Shown: positions 10,304 to 21,615, counted from the first letter of the stretch. The stretch: 64,000 nt of DNA from Hordeum vulgare subsp. vulgare (GCF_904849725.1 NC_058519.1:576244169-576308168), one strand, 5' to 3'. A program made the numbers and translations. The notes: a model not told the origin generated them from the letters alone.

Positions 10304-10423
10304 GGATGCGATCATACCAGCACTAAAGCACCGGATCCCATCAGAACTCCGAAGTTAAGCGTGCTTGGGCGAGAGTAGTACTAGGATGGGTGACCTCCTG
10401 GGAAGTTCTCGTGTTGCATTCCC
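10304..10423 (+). rRNA. 5S: 5S rRNA gene, copy 34
   Basis: Change C104T. The first terminator run is T4 (TTTTAAAA); the second T5 is intact. Spacer GC; unit 322 bp. Confidence 0.94.
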
Positions 10424-10547
10424 CTTTTAAAATATATTTTTGCGCCACGTGACAAGGATGACGCGGGAGCGTGATCTATATGACCTCATTTTCTTATTTT
10501 TGACGATTACTGTGTGACTTTTCCCACCGCGCTTGACACCTAACGAC

Positions 10548-10589
<42 letters not shown>

Positions 10590-10625
10590 GGGCAAGCATA
10601 AGGAACAAATAGATAGTTGCATGTC

Positions 10626-10745
10626 GTATGCGATCATACCAGCACTAAAGCACCGGATCCCATCACAACTCCGAAGTTAAGCGTGCTTGGGCGAGAGTAG
10701 TACTAGGATGGGTGACCTCCTGGGAAGTCCTCGTGTTGCATTTCC
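10626..10745 (+). rRNA. 5S: 5S rRNA gene, copy 35
   Basis: Changes G2T, G41C and C118T. Spacer GC with CACGCG in place of CACGTG; unit 316 bp. Confidence 0.94.
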
Positions 10746-10941
10746 CTTTTTAAATATATTTTTGCGCCACGCGACAAGGATGACGCGGGAGCGTGATCTA
10801 TATGACCTCATTTTCTTATTTTTGACGATTACTGTGTGACTTTTCCCACCGCGCTTGACACCCAACGACTAGTAGTAGTAGTAGTACTAGTAGTAGTAGT
10901 ATTAGGGGCAAGCATAAGGAACAAATAGATAGTTGCATGTC

Positions 10942-11061
10942 AGATGCGATCATACCAGCACTAAAGCACCGGATCCCATCAGAACTCCGAAGTTAAGCGC
11001 GCTTGGGCGAGAGTAGTACTAGGATGGGTGACCTCCTGGGAAGTCCTCGTGTTGCATTCCC
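10942..11061 (+). rRNA. 5S: 5S rRNA gene, copy 36
   Basis: Changes G1A (the first base) and T59C. Spacer CC; unit 355 bp from a long TAG run. Confidence 0.94.
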
Positions 11062-11185
11062 CTTTTTAAATATATTTTTGCGCCACGTGACAAGGATGAC
11101 GCGGGACCGTGATCTATATGACCTCATTTTCTTATTTTTGACGATTACTGTGTGACTTTTCCCACCGCGCTTGACACCCAACGAC

Positions 11186-11260
<75 letters not shown>

Positions 11261-11296
11261 GGGCAAGCATAAGGAACAAATAGATAGTTGCATGTT

Positions 11297-11416
11297 GGAT
11301 GCGATCATACCAGCACTAAAGCACCGGATCCCATCAGAACTCCGAAGTTAAGCGTGCTTGGGCGACAGTAGTACTAGGATGGGTGACCTCCTGGGAAGTC
11401 CTCGTGTTGCATTCCC
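11297..11416 (+). rRNA. 5S: 5S rRNA gene, copy 37
   Basis: Change G70C in the intermediate element; -1 base is T. Spacer CC; unit 301 bp. Confidence 0.94.
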
Positions 11417-11597
11417 CTTTTTAAATATATTTTTGCGCCACGTGACAAGGATGACGCGGGACCGTGATCTATATGACCTCATTTTCTTATTTTTGACAAT
11501 TACTGTGTGACTTTTCCCACCGCGCTTGACACCCAACCACTAGTAGTAGTAGTAGTAGTAGGGGCAAGCATAAGGAACAAATAGATAGTTGCATGTC

Positions 11598-11717
11598 GGA
11601 TGCGATCATACCAGCACTAAAGCACCGGATCCCATCAGAACTCTGAAGTTAAGCGTGCTTGGGCGAGAGTAGTACTAGGATGGGTGACCTCCTGGGAAGT
11701 CCTCGTGTTGCATTCCC
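11598..11717 (+). rRNA. 5S: 5S rRNA gene, copy 38
   Basis: Change C47T. Spacer GC with CACCTG in place of CACGTG; unit 303 bp. Confidence 0.95.
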
Positions 11718-11900
11718 CTTTTTAAATATATTTTTGCGCCACCTGACAAGGATGACGCGGGAGCGTGATCTATATGACCTCATTTTCTTATTTTTGACGA
11801 TTACTGTGTGACTTTTCCCACCGCGCTTGACACCCAACGACTAGTAGTAGTAGTAGTAGTAGTAGGGCAAGCATAAGGAACAAATAGATAGTTGCATGTC

Positions 11901-12020
11901 GGATGCGATCATACCAGCACTAAAGCACCGGATCCCATCAGAACTCCGAAGTTAAGCGTGCTTGGGCGAGAGTAGTACTAGGATGGGTGACCTCTTGGGA
12001 AGTCCTCGTGTTGCATTCCC
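11901..12020 (+). rRNA. 5S: 5S rRNA gene, copy 39
   Basis: Change C95T. Spacer GC with a long, twice-interrupted TAG run; unit 370 bp. Confidence 0.96.
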
Positions 12021-12156
12021 CTTTTTAAATATATTTTTGCGCCACGTGACAAGGATGACGCGGGAGCGTGATCTATATGACCTCATTTTCTTATTTTTGA
12101 CGATTACTGTGTGACTTTTCCCACCGCGCTTGACACCCAACGACTAGTAGTAGTAC

Positions 12157-12224
<68 letters not shown>

Positions 12225-12270
12225 ATAGTAGTAGGGGCAAGCATAAGGAACAAATAGATAGTTGCATGTC

Positions 12271-12390
12271 GGATGCGATCATACCAGCATTAAAGCACCG
12301 GATCCCATCAGAACTCCGAAGTTAAGCGTGCTTGGGCGAGAGTAGTACTAGGATGGGTGACCTCCTGGGAAGTCCTCGTGTTGCATTCCC
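12271..12390 (+). rRNA. 5S: 5S rRNA gene, copy 40
   Basis: Change C20T. Spacer GC; unit 319 bp. Confidence 0.96.
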
Positions 12391-12589
12391 CTTTTTAAAT
12401 ATATTTTTGCGCCACGTGACAAGGATGACGCGGGAGCGTGATCTATATGACCTCATTTTCTTATTTTTGACGATTACTGTGTGACTTTTCCCACCGCGCT
12501 TGACACCCAACGACTAGTAGTAGTAGTAGTAGTAGTGGTAGTAGTAGTAGTAGGGGCAAGCATAAGGAACAAATAGATAGTTGCATGTC

Positions 12590-12709
12590 GGATGCGATCA
12601 TACCAGCACTAAAGCACCGGATCCCATCAGAACTCCGAAGTTAAGCGTGCTTGGGCGAGAGTAGTACTAGGATAGGTGACCTCCTGGGAAGTCCTCGTGT
12701 TGCATTCCC
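12590..12709 (+). rRNA. 5S: 5S rRNA gene, copy 41
   Basis: Change G85A in the C box; the base after the gene is A instead of C. Spacer GC; unit 316 bp. Confidence 0.95.
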
Positions 12710-12905
12710 ATTTTTAAATATATTTTTGCGCCACGTGACAAGGATGACGCGGGAGCGTGATCTATATGACCTCATTTTCTTATTTTTGACGATTACTGTG
12801 TGACTTTTCCCACCGCGCTTGACACCCAACGACTAGTAGTAGCAGCAGTAGTAGTAGTAGTAGTAGTAGGGGCAAGCATAAGGAACAAATAGATAGTTGC
12901 ATGTC

Positions 12906-13025
12906 GGATGCGATCATACCAGCACTAAAGCACCGGATCGCATCAGAACTTCGAAGTTAAGCGTGCTTGGGCGAGAGTAGTACTAGGATGGGTGACCTCC
13001 TGGGAAGTCCTCGTGTTGCATTCCC
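12906..13025 (+). rRNA. 5S: 5S rRNA gene, copy 42
   Basis: Changes C35G and C46T. Spacer GC; unit 322 bp. Confidence 0.95.
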
Positions 13026-13149
13026 CTTTTTAAATATATTTTTGCGCCACGTGACAAGGATGACGCGGGAGCGTGATCTATATGACCTCATTTTCTTATT
13101 TTTGACGATTACTGTGTGACTTTTCCCACCGCGCTTGACACCCAACGAC

Positions 13150-13191
<42 letters not shown>

Positions 13192-13227
13192 GGGCAAGCA
13201 TAAGGAACAAATAGATAGTTGCATGTC

Positions 13228-13344
13228 GGATGCGATCATACCAGCACAAAAGCACCGGATCCCATCAGAACTCCGAAGTTAAGCGTGCTTGGGTGAGAGT
13301 AGTACTAGGATGGGTGACCTCCTGGGAAGTCCTCGTGTTGCCCC
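13228..13344 (+). rRNA. 5S: 5S rRNA gene, copy 43 (3-bp deletion)
   Basis: Changes T21A and C67T, and loss of ATT at positions 115-117, so the gene is 117 bp and the 3' strand of the terminal helix is shortened. Transcription signals remain, but the RNA may not fold normally (inference). Spacer GC; unit 304 bp. Confidence 0.85.
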
Positions 13345-13531
13345 CTTTTTAAATATATTTTTGCACCACGTGACAAGGATGACGCGGGAGCGTGATCTAT
13401 ATGACCTCATTTTCTTATTTTTGACGATTATTGTGTGACTTTTCCCACCGCGCTTGACACCCAACGACTAGTAGTAGTAGTAGTAGTAGTAGTAGGGGCA
13501 AGCATAAGGAACAAATAGATAGTTGCATGTC

Positions 13532-13651
13532 GGATGCGATCATACCAGCACTAAAGCACCGGATCCCATCAGAACTCCGAAGTTAAGCGTGCTTGGGCGA
13601 GAGTAGTACTAGGATGGGTGACCTCCTCGGAAGTCCTCGTGTTGCATTCCC
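13532..13651 (+). rRNA. 5S: 5S rRNA gene, copy 44
   Basis: Change G97C. Spacer CC; unit 298 bp. Confidence 0.96.
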
Positions 13652-13829
13652 CTTTTTAAATATATTTTTGCGCCACGTGACAAGGATGACGCGGGACCGT
13701 GATCTATATGACCTCATTTTCTTATTTTTGACGATTACTGTGTGACTTTTCCCACCGCGCTTGACACCCAACGACTAGTAGTAGTAGTAGTAGGGGCAAG
13801 CATAAGGAACAAATAGATAGTTGCATGTC

Positions 13830-13949
13830 GGATGCGATCATACCAGCACTAAAGCACCGGATCCCATCAGAACTCCGAAGTTAAGCGTGCTTGGGCGAGA
13901 GTAGTACTAGGATGGGTGACCTCGTGGGAAGTCCTCGTGTTGCATTCCC
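13830..13949 (+). rRNA. 5S: 5S rRNA gene, copy 45
   Basis: Change C95G. Spacer AC; unit 316 bp. Confidence 0.96.
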
Positions 13950-14073
13950 CTTTTTAAATATATTTTTGCGCCACGTGACAAGGATGACGCGGGAACGTGA
14001 TCTATATGACCTCATTTTCTTATTTTTGACGATTACTGTGTGACTTTTCCCACCGCGCTTGACACCCAACGAC

Positions 14074-14109
<36 letters not shown>

Positions 14110-14145
14110 GGGCAAGCATAAGAAACAAATAGATAGTTGCATGTC

Positions 14146-14265
14146 GGATGCGATCATACCAGCACTAAAGCACCGGATCCCATCAGAACTCCGAAATTAA
14201 GCGTGCTTGGGCGAGAGTAGTACTAGGATGGGTGACCTCCTGGGAAGTCCTCGTGTTGCATTCCC
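14146..14265 (+). rRNA. 5S: 5S rRNA gene, copy 46
   Basis: Change G51A in the A box. Spacer CC; unit 303 bp. Confidence 0.95.
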
Positions 14266-14448
14266 CTTTTTAAATATATTTTTGCGCCACGTGACAAGGA
14301 TGACGCGGGACCGTGATCTATATGACCTCATTTTCTTATTTTTTACGATTACTGTGTGACTTTTCCCACCGCGCTTGACACCCAACGACTAATAGTAGTA
14401 GTAGTAGTAGTAGGGCAAGCATAAGGAACAAATAGATAGTTGCATGTC

Positions 14449-14568
14449 GGATGCGATCATACCAGCACTAAAGCACCGGATCCCATCAGAACTCCGAAGT
14501 TAAGTGTGCTTGGGCGAGAGTAGTACTAGGATGGGTGACCTCCTGGGAAGTCCTCGTGTTGCATTCCC
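14449..14568 (+). rRNA. 5S: 5S rRNA gene, copy 47
   Basis: Change C57T in the A box. Spacer GC with two changes in the ATCTATATGA block; unit 322 bp. Confidence 0.95.
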
Positions 14569-14692
14569 CTTTTTAAATATATTTTTGCGCCACGTGACAA
14601 GGATGACGCGGGAGCGTGTTCTATCTGACCTCATTTTCTTATTTTTGACGATTACTGTGTGACTTTTCCCACCGCGCTTGACACCCAACGAC

Positions 14693-14734
<42 letters not shown>

Positions 14735-14770
14735 GGGCAAGCATAAGGAACAAATAGATAGTTGCATGTC

Positions 14771-14890
14771 GGATGCGATCATACCAGCACTAAAGCACCG
14801 GATCCCATCAGAACTCCGAAGTTAAGCGTGCTTGGGCGAGAGTAGTACTAGGATGGGTGACCTCCTGGGAAGTCCTCGTGTTGCATTCCC
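14771..14890 (+). rRNA. 5S: 5S rRNA gene, copy 48
   Basis: Consensus gene. Spacer GC, microsatellite with TGG interruptions; unit 346 bp. Confidence 0.97.
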
Positions 14891-15037
14891 CTTTTTAAAT
14901 ATATTTTTGCGCCACGTGACAAGGATGACGCGGGAGCGTGATCTATATGACCTCATTTTCTTATTTTTGACGATTACTGTGTGACTTTTCCCACCGCGCT
15001 TGACACCCAACGACTAGTAGTAGTAGTAGTGGTAGTG

Positions 15038-15080
<43 letters not shown>

Positions 15081-15116
15081 GGGCAAGCATAAGGAACAAA
15101 TAGATAGTTGCATGTC

Positions 15117-15236
15117 GGATGCGATCATACCAGCACTAAAGCACCGGATCCCATCAGAACTCCGAAGTTAAGCGTGCTTGGGCGAGAGTAGTACTAGGAT
15201 AGGTGACCTCCTGGGAAGTCCTCGTGTTGCATTCCC
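15117..15236 (+). rRNA. 5S: 5S rRNA gene, copy 49
   Basis: Change G85A with linked spacer variant TGTGTTAC; the same haplotype returns in copies 68, 79 and 92. Spacer GC; unit 316 bp. Confidence 0.95.
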
Positions 15237-15432
15237 CTTTTTAAATATATTTTTGCGCCACGTGACAAGGATGACGCGGGAGCGTGATCTATATGACCTC
15301 ATTTTCTTATTTTTGACGATTACTGTGTTACTTTTCCCACCGCGCTTGACACCCAACGACTAGTAGTAGTAGCAGTAGTAGTAGTAGTAGTAGTAGGGGC
15401 AAGCATAAGGAACAAATAGATAGTTGCATGTC

Positions 15433-15552
15433 GGATGCGATCATACCAGCACTAAAGCACCGGATCCCATCAGAACTCCGAAGTTAAGCGTGCTTGGGCG
15501 AGAGTAGTACTAGGATGGGTGAACTCCTGGGAAGTCCTCGTGTTGCATTCCC
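15433..15552 (+). rRNA. 5S: 5S rRNA gene, copy 50
   Basis: Change C91A with linked spacer variant TTTGATGAT; returns in copies 69, 80 and 93. Spacer GC; unit 325 bp. Confidence 0.95.
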
Positions 15553-15676
15553 CTTTTTAAATATATTTTTGCGCCACGTGACAAGGATGACGCGGGAGCG
15601 TGATCTATATGACCTCATTTTCTTATTTTTGATGATTACTGTGTGACTTTTCCCACCGCGCTTGACACCCAACTAC

Positions 15677-15711
<35 letters not shown>

Positions 15712-15757
15712 GTAGTAGTAGGGGCAAGCATAAGGAACAAATAGATAGTTGCATGTC

Positions 15758-15877
15758 GGATGCGATCATACGAGCACTAAAGCACCGGATCCCATCAGAA
15801 CTCCGAAGTTAAGCGTGCTTGGGCGAGAGTAGTACTAGGATGGGTGACCTCCTGGGAAGTCCTCGTGTTGCATTCCC
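15758..15877 (+). rRNA. 5S: 5S rRNA gene, copy 51
   Basis: Change C15G. Spacer GC with a CAG triplet in the microsatellite; unit 316 bp. Confidence 0.96.
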
Positions 15878-16073
15878 CTTTTTAAATATATTTTTGCGCC
15901 ACGTGACAAGGATGACGCGGGAGCGTGATCTATATGACCTCATTTTCTTATTTTTGACGATTACTGTGTGACTTTTCCCACCGCGCTTGACACCCAACGA
16001 CTAGTAGTAGTAGCAGTAGTAGTAGTAGTAGTAGTAGGGGCAAGCATAAGGAACAAATAGATAGTTGCATGTC

Positions 16074-16193
16074 GGATGCGATCATACCAGCACAAAAGCA
16101 CCGGATCCCATCAGAACTCCGAAGTTAAGCGTGCTTGGGCGAGAGTAGTACTAGGATGGGTGACCTCCTGGGAAGTCCTCGTGTTGCATTCCC
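16074..16193 (+). rRNA. 5S: 5S rRNA gene, copy 52
   Basis: Change T21A. Spacer GC with CTCATCTTC and the large CAGTAG expansion; unit 436 bp. Confidence 0.96.
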
Positions 16194-16317
16194 CTTTTTA
16201 AATATATTTTTGCGCCACGTGACAAGGATGACGCGGGAGCGTGATCTATATGACCTCATCTTCTTATTTTTGACGATTACTGTGTGACTTTTCCCACCGC
16301 GCTTGACACCCAACGAC

Positions 16318-16350
<33 letters not shown>

Positions 16351-16509
16351 AAGTAGCAGTAGGAGTAGCAGTAGCAGTAGCAGTAGCAGTAGCAGTAGCA
16401 GTAGCAGTAGCAGTAGCAGTAGCAGTAGCAGTAGCAGTAGCAGTAGCAGTAGCAGTAGTAGTAGTAGTAGTAGGGGCAAGCATAAGGAACAAATAGATAG
16501 TTGCATGTT
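16194..16509 (+). repeat. Long spacer with CAGTAG hexanucleotide expansion
   Basis: This 316-bp gene-free stretch is a normal spacer whose microsatellite (16318-16473, 156 bp) begins as TAG repeats, passes through AAG and GAG triplets, and becomes a run of alternating CAG and TAG triplets before returning to TAG. Confidence 0.95.
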
Positions 16510-16629
16510 GGATGCGATCATACCAGCACTAAAGCACCGGATCCCATCAGAACTCAGAAGTTAAGCGTGCTTGGGCGAGAGTAGTACTAGGATGGGTGAC
16601 CTCGTGGGAAGTCCTCGTGTTGCATTCCC
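16510..16629 (+). rRNA. 5S: 5S rRNA gene, copy 53
   Basis: Changes C47A and C95G; -1 base is T. Spacer GC; unit 313 bp. Confidence 0.94.
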
Positions 16630-16822
16630 CTTTTTAAATATATTTTTGCGCCACGTGACAAGGATGACGCGGGAGCGTGATCTATATGACCTCATTTTCT
16701 TATTTTTGACGATTACTGTGTGACTTTTCCCACCGCGCTTGACACCCAACGACTAGTAGTAGTAGTAGTAGTAATAGTAGTAGTAGGGGCAAGCATAAGG
16801 AACAAATAGATAGTTGCATGTC

Positions 16823-16942
16823 GGATGCGATCATACCAGCACTAAAGCACCGGATCCCATCAGAACTCCGAAGTTAAGCGTGCTTGGGCGAGAGTAGTAC
16901 TAGGATGGGTGACCTCCTGGGAAGTCCTCGTGTTGCATTCCC
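16823..16942 (+). rRNA. 5S: 5S rRNA gene, copy 54
   Basis: Consensus gene. Spacer CC; unit 319 bp. Confidence 0.97.
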
Positions 16943-17066
16943 CTTTTTAAATATATTTTTGCGCCACGTGACAAGGATGACGCGGGACCGTGATCTATAT
17001 GACCTCATTTTCTTATTTTTGACGATTACTGTGTGACTTTTCCCACCGCGCTTGACACCCAACGAC

Positions 17067-17105
<39 letters not shown>

Positions 17106-17141
17106 GGGCAAGCATAAGGAACAAATAGATAGTTGCATGTC

Positions 17142-17261
17142 GTATGCGATCATACCAGCACTAAAGCACCGGATCCCATCACAACTCCGAAGTTAAGCGT
17201 GCTTGGGCGAGAGTAGTACTAGGATGGGTGACCTCCTGGGAAGTCCTCGTGTTGCATTCCC
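17142..17261 (+). rRNA. 5S: 5S rRNA gene, copy 55
   Basis: Changes G2T and G41C, spacer CA: the first full member of a haplotype seen again in copies 59, 70, 75, 81, 85, 90, 100, 104 and 108. Unit 298 bp. Confidence 0.95.
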
Positions 17262-17439
17262 CTTTTTAAATATATTTTTGCGCCACGTGACAAGGATGAC
17301 GCGGGACAGTGATCTATATGACCTCATTTTCTTATTTTTGACGATTACTGTGTGACTTTTCCCACCGCGCTTGACACCCAACGACTAGTAGTAGTAGTAG
17401 TAGGGGCAAGCATAAGGAACAAATAGATAGTTGCATGTC

Positions 17440-17559
17440 GGATGCGATCATACCAGCACTAAAGCACCGGATCCCATCAGAACTCCGAAGTTAAGCGTGC
17501 TTGGGCGAGAGTAGTACTAGGACGGGTGACCTCCTGGGAAGTCCTCGTGTTGCATTCCC
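17440..17559 (+). rRNA. 5S: 5S rRNA gene, copy 56
   Basis: Change T84C in the C box. Spacer N with a CTA-then-TAG microsatellite; unit 343 bp. Confidence 0.95.
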
Positions 17560-17681
17560 CTTTTTAAATATATTTTTGCGCCACGTGACAAGGTTGACGC
17601 GGGAACGTGATCTATATGACCTCATTTTCTTATTTTTGACGATTACTGTGTGACTTTTCCCACCGCGCTTGACACCCAACC

Positions 17682-17698
17682 ACTACTACTACTACTAC

Positions 17699-17730
<32 letters not shown>

Positions 17731-17746
17731 CTAGTAGTAGTAGTAG
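17682..17746. repeat. Inverted microsatellite: CTA run followed by TAG run
   Basis: A CTA run turns into a TAG run at the centre, giving a perfect inverted repeat around ACTAGT that could form a hairpin. The same structure follows copies 60, 61, 71, 72, 82, 87, 101, 105 and 109. Confidence 0.92.
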
Positions 17747-17782
17747 GGGCAAGCATAAGGAACAAATAGATAGTTGCATGTC

Positions 17783-17902
17783 GGATGCGATCATACCAGC
17801 ACTAAAGCACCGGATCCCATCAGAACTCCGAAGTTAAGCGTGCTTGGGCGAGAGTAGTACTAGGATGGGTGACCTCCTGGGAAGTCCTCGTGTTGCATTC
17901 CC
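17783..17902 (+). rRNA. 5S: 5S rRNA gene, copy 57
   Basis: Consensus gene. Spacer GC with a TAATAG break; unit 313 bp. Confidence 0.97.
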
Positions 17903-18095
17903 CTTTTTAAATATATTTTTGCGCCACGTGACAAGGATGACGCGGGAGCGTGATCTATATGACCTCATTTTCTTATTTTTGACGATTACTGTGTGACTTT
18001 TCCCACCGCGCTTGACACCCAACGACTAGTAGTAGTAGTAGTAGTAATAGTAGTAGTAGGGGCAAGCATAAGGAACAAATAGATAGTTGCATGTC

Positions 18096-18215
18096 GGATG
18101 CGATCATACCAGCACTAAAGCACCGGATCCCATCAGAACTCCGAAGTTAAGCGTGCTTGGGCGAGAGTAGTACTAGGATGGGTGACCTCCTGGGAAGTCC
18201 TCGTGTTGCATTCCC
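18096..18215 (+). rRNA. 5S: 5S rRNA gene, copy 58
   Basis: Consensus gene. Spacer CC; unit 322 bp. Confidence 0.97.
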
Positions 18216-18339
18216 CTTTTTAAATATATTTTTGCGCCACGTGACAAGGATGACGCGGGACCGTGATCTATATGACCTCATTTTCTTATTTTTGACGATT
18301 ACTGTGTGACTTTTCCCACCGCGCTTGACACCCAACGAC

Positions 18340-18381
<42 letters not shown>

Positions 18382-18417
18382 GGGCAAGCATAAGGAACAA
18401 ATAGATAGTTGCATGTC

Positions 18418-18537
18418 GTATGCGATCATACCAGCACTAAAGCACCGGATCCCATCACAACTCCGAAGTTAAGCGTGCTTGGGCGAGAGTAGTACTAGGA
18501 TGGGTGACCTCCTGGGAAGTCCTCGTGTTGCATTCCC
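18418..18537 (+). rRNA. 5S: 5S rRNA gene, copy 59
   Basis: Changes G2T and G41C. Spacer CA; unit 298 bp. First unit of the 3.5-kb higher-order repeat. Confidence 0.96.
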
Positions 18538-18715
18538 CTTTTTAAATATATTTTTGCGCCACGTGACAAGGATGACGCGGGACAGTGATCTATATGACCT
18601 CATTTTCTTATTTTTGACGATTACTGTGTGACTTTTCCCACCGCGCTTGACACCCAACGACTAGTAGTAGTAGTAGTAGGGGCAAGCATAAGGAACAAAT
18701 AGATAGTTGCATGTC

Positions 18716-18835
18716 GGATGCGATCATACCAGCACTAAAGCACCGGATCCCATCAGAACTCCGAAGTTAAGCGTGCTTGGGCGAGAGTAGTACTAGGACG
18801 GGTGACCTCCTGGGAAGTCCTCGTGTTGCATTCCC
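18716..18835 (+). rRNA. 5S: 5S rRNA gene, copy 60
   Basis: Change T84C. Spacer N, CTA/TAG microsatellite; unit 337 bp. Confidence 0.96.
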
Positions 18836-18982
18836 CTTTTTAAATATATTTTTGCGCCACGTGACAAGGTTGACGCGGGAACGTGATCTATATGACCTCA
18901 TTTTCTTATTTTTGACGATTACTGTGTGACTTTTCCCACCGCGCTTGACACCCAACCACTACTACTACTACTACTACTAGTG

Positions 18983-19016
<34 letters not shown>

Positions 19017-19052
19017 GGGCAAGCATAAGGAACAAATAGATAGTTGCATGTC

Positions 19053-19172
19053 GGATGCGATCATACCAGCACTAAAGCACCGGATCCCATCAGAACTCCG
19101 AAGTTAAGCGTGCTTGGGCGAGAGTAGTACTAGGACGGGTGACCTCCTGGGAAGTCCTCGTGTTGCATTCCC
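19053..19172 (+). rRNA. 5S: 5S rRNA gene, copy 61
   Basis: Change T84C. Spacer N, CTA/TAG microsatellite; unit 331 bp. Confidence 0.96.
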
Positions 19173-19314
19173 CTTTTTAAATATATTTTTGCGCCACGTG
19201 ACAAGGTTGACGCGGGAACGTGATCTATATGACCTCATTTTCTTATTTTTGACGATTACTGTGTGACTTTTCCCACCGCGCTTGACACCCAACGACTACT
19301 ACTACTACTACTAC

Positions 19315-19347
<33 letters not shown>

Positions 19348-19383
19348 GGGCAAGCATAAGGAACAAATAGATAGTTGCATGTC

Positions 19384-19503
19384 GGATGCGATCATACCAG
19401 CACTAAAGCACCGGATCCCATCAGAACTCCGAAGTTAAGCGTGCTTGGGCGAGAGTAGTACTAGGACGGGTGACCTCCTGGGAAGTCCTCGTGTTGCATT
19501 CCC
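19384..19503 (+). rRNA. 5S: 5S rRNA gene, copy 62
   Basis: Change T84C but spacer GC with TAATAG break; unit 322 bp. Confidence 0.96.
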
Positions 19504-19705
19504 CTTTTTAAATATATTTTTGCGCCACGTGACAAGGATGACGCGGGAGCGTGATCTATATGACCTCATTTTCTTATTTTTGACGATTACTGTGTGACTT
19601 TTCCCACCGCGCTTGACACCCAACGACTAGTAGTAGTAGTAGTAGTAGTAGTAGTAATAGTAGTAGTAGGGGCAAGCATAAGGAACAAATAGATAGTTGC
19701 ATGTC

Positions 19706-19825
19706 GGATGCGATCATACCAGCACTAAAGCACCGGATCCCATCAGAACTCCGAAGTTAAGCGTGCTTGGGCGAGAGTAGTACTAGGATGGGTGACCTCC
19801 TGGGAAGTCCTCGTGTTGCATTCCC
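19706..19825 (+). rRNA. 5S: 5S rRNA gene, copy 63
   Basis: Consensus gene, one C fewer after it. Spacer CC; unit 312 bp. Confidence 0.96.
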
Positions 19826-19948
19826 TTTTTAAATATATTTTTGCGCCACGTGACAAGGATGACGCGGGACCGTGATCTATATGACCTCATTTTCTTATTT
19901 TTGACAATTACTGTGTGACTTTTTCCACCGCGCTTGACACCCAACGAC

Positions 19949-19981
<33 letters not shown>

Positions 19982-20017
19982 GGGCAAGCATAAGGAACAA
20001 ATAGATAGTTGCATGTC

Positions 20018-20137
20018 GTATGCGATCATACCAGCACTAAAGCACCGGATCCCATCAGAACTCCGAAGTTAAGCGTGCTTGGGCGAGAGTAGTACTAGGA
20101 TGGGTGACCTCCTGGGAAGTCCTCGTGTTGCATTCCC
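20018..20137 (+). rRNA. 5S: 5S rRNA gene, copy 64
   Basis: Change G2T without G41C. Spacer CA; unit 298 bp. Confidence 0.96.
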
Positions 20138-20315
20138 CTTTTTAAATATATTTTTGCGCCACGTGACAAGGATGACGCGGGACAGTGATCTATATGACCT
20201 CATTTTCTTATTTTTGACGATTACTGTGTGACTTTTCCCACCGCGCTTGACACCCAACGACTAGTAGTAGTAGTAGTAGGGGCAAGCATAAGGAACAAAT
20301 AGATAGTTGCATGTC

Positions 20316-20435
20316 GGATGCGATCATACCAGCACTAAAGCACCGGATCCCATCAGAACTCCGAAGTTAAGCGTGCTTGGGCGAGAGTAGTACTAGGATG
20401 GGTGACCTCCTGGGAAGTCCTCGTGTTGCATTCCC
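20316..20435 (+). rRNA. 5S: 5S rRNA gene, copy 65
   Basis: Consensus gene. Spacer CC, microsatellite with TGG triplets; unit 343 bp. Confidence 0.97.
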
Positions 20436-20582
20436 CTTTTTAAATATATTTTTGCGCCACGTGACAAGGATGACGCGGGACCGTGATCTATATGACCTCA
20501 TTTTCTTATTTTTGACGATTACTGTGTGACTTTTCCCACCGCGCTTGACACCCAACGACTAGTAGTAGTAGTGGTGGTAGTG

Positions 20583-20622
<40 letters not shown>

Positions 20623-20658
20623 GGGCAAGCATAAGGAACAAATAGATAGTTGCATGTC

Positions 20659-20778
20659 GGATGCGATCATACCAGCACTAAAGCACCGGATCCCATCAGA
20701 ACTCCGAAGTTAAGCGTGCTTGGGCGAGAGTAGTACTAGGATGGGTGACCTCCTGGGAAGTCCTCGTGTTGCATTCCC
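20659..20778 (+). rRNA. 5S: 5S rRNA gene, copy 66
   Basis: Consensus gene with spacer CA, so the CA spacer is here without its usual G2T/G41C gene; unit 298 bp. Confidence 0.97.
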
Positions 20779-20956
20779 CTTTTTAAATATATTTTTGCGC
20801 CACGTGACAAGGATGACGCGGGACAGTGATCTATATGACCTCATTTTCTTATTTTTGACGATTACTGTGTGACTTTTCCCACCGCGCTTGACACCCAACG
20901 ACTAGTAGTAGTAGTAGTAGGGGCAAGCATAAGGAACAAATAGATAGTTGCATGTC

Positions 20957-21076
20957 GGATGCGATCATACCAGCACTAAAGCACCGGATCCCATCAGAAC
21001 TCCGAAGTTAAGCGTGCTTGGGCGAGAGTAGTACTAGGATGGGTGACCTCCTGGGAAGTCCTCGTGTTGCATTCCC
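20957..21076 (+). rRNA. 5S: 5S rRNA gene, copy 67
   Basis: Consensus gene. Spacer CC with TGG triplets, same as copy 65; unit 343 bp. Confidence 0.97.
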
Positions 21077-21223
21077 CTTTTTAAATATATTTTTGCGCCA
21101 CGTGACAAGGATGACGCGGGACCGTGATCTATATGACCTCATTTTCTTATTTTTGACGATTACTGTGTGACTTTTCCCACCGCGCTTGACACCCAACGAC
21201 TAGTAGTAGTAGTGGTGGTAGTG

Positions 21224-21263
<40 letters not shown>

Positions 21264-21299
21264 GGGCAAGCATAAGGAACAAATAGATAGTTGCATGTC

Positions 21300-21419
21300 G
21301 GATGCGATCATACCAGCACTAAAGCACCGGATCCCATCAGAACTCCGAAGTTAAGCGTGCTTGGGCGAGAGTAGTACTAGGATAGGTGACCTCCTGGGAA
21401 GTCCTCGTGTTGCATTCCC
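21300..21419 (+). rRNA. 5S: 5S rRNA gene, copy 68
   Basis: Change G85A, spacer GC with TGTGTTAC (as copy 49); unit 316 bp. Confidence 0.96.
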
Positions 21420-21615
21420 CTTTTTAAATATATTTTTGCGCCACGTGACAAGGATGACGCGGGAGCGTGATCTATATGACCTCATTTTCTTATTTTTGAC
21501 GATTACTGTGTTACTTTTCCCACCGCGCTTGACACCCAACGACTAGTAGTAGTAGCAGTAGTAGTAGTAGTAGTAGTAGGGGCAAGCATAAGGAACAAAT
21601 AGATAGTTGCATGTC

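Larger units (their letters stand above)
15117..17141 (+). repeat. 6-unit block recurring at 29043-30881
   Basis: Copies 49-54 match copies 92-97 in order: G85A with TGTGTTAC; C91A with TTTGATGAT; a CAG triplet in the microsatellite; T21A with CTCATCTTC; C47A with -1 T; then a consensus gene with CC spacer. Copies 55 and 98 extend the match with G2T/G41C. The right-hand copy is shorter because copy 95 is truncated and the CAGTAG tract is absent. Confidence 0.85.

Noticed and set aside
15178..15363. A 61-codon plus-strand frame in copies 49, 68, 79 and 92.
   Set aside because: It overlaps the 5S gene and exists only because the spacer variant TGTGTTAC removes a TGA stop. It is a by-product of the repeated haplotype.
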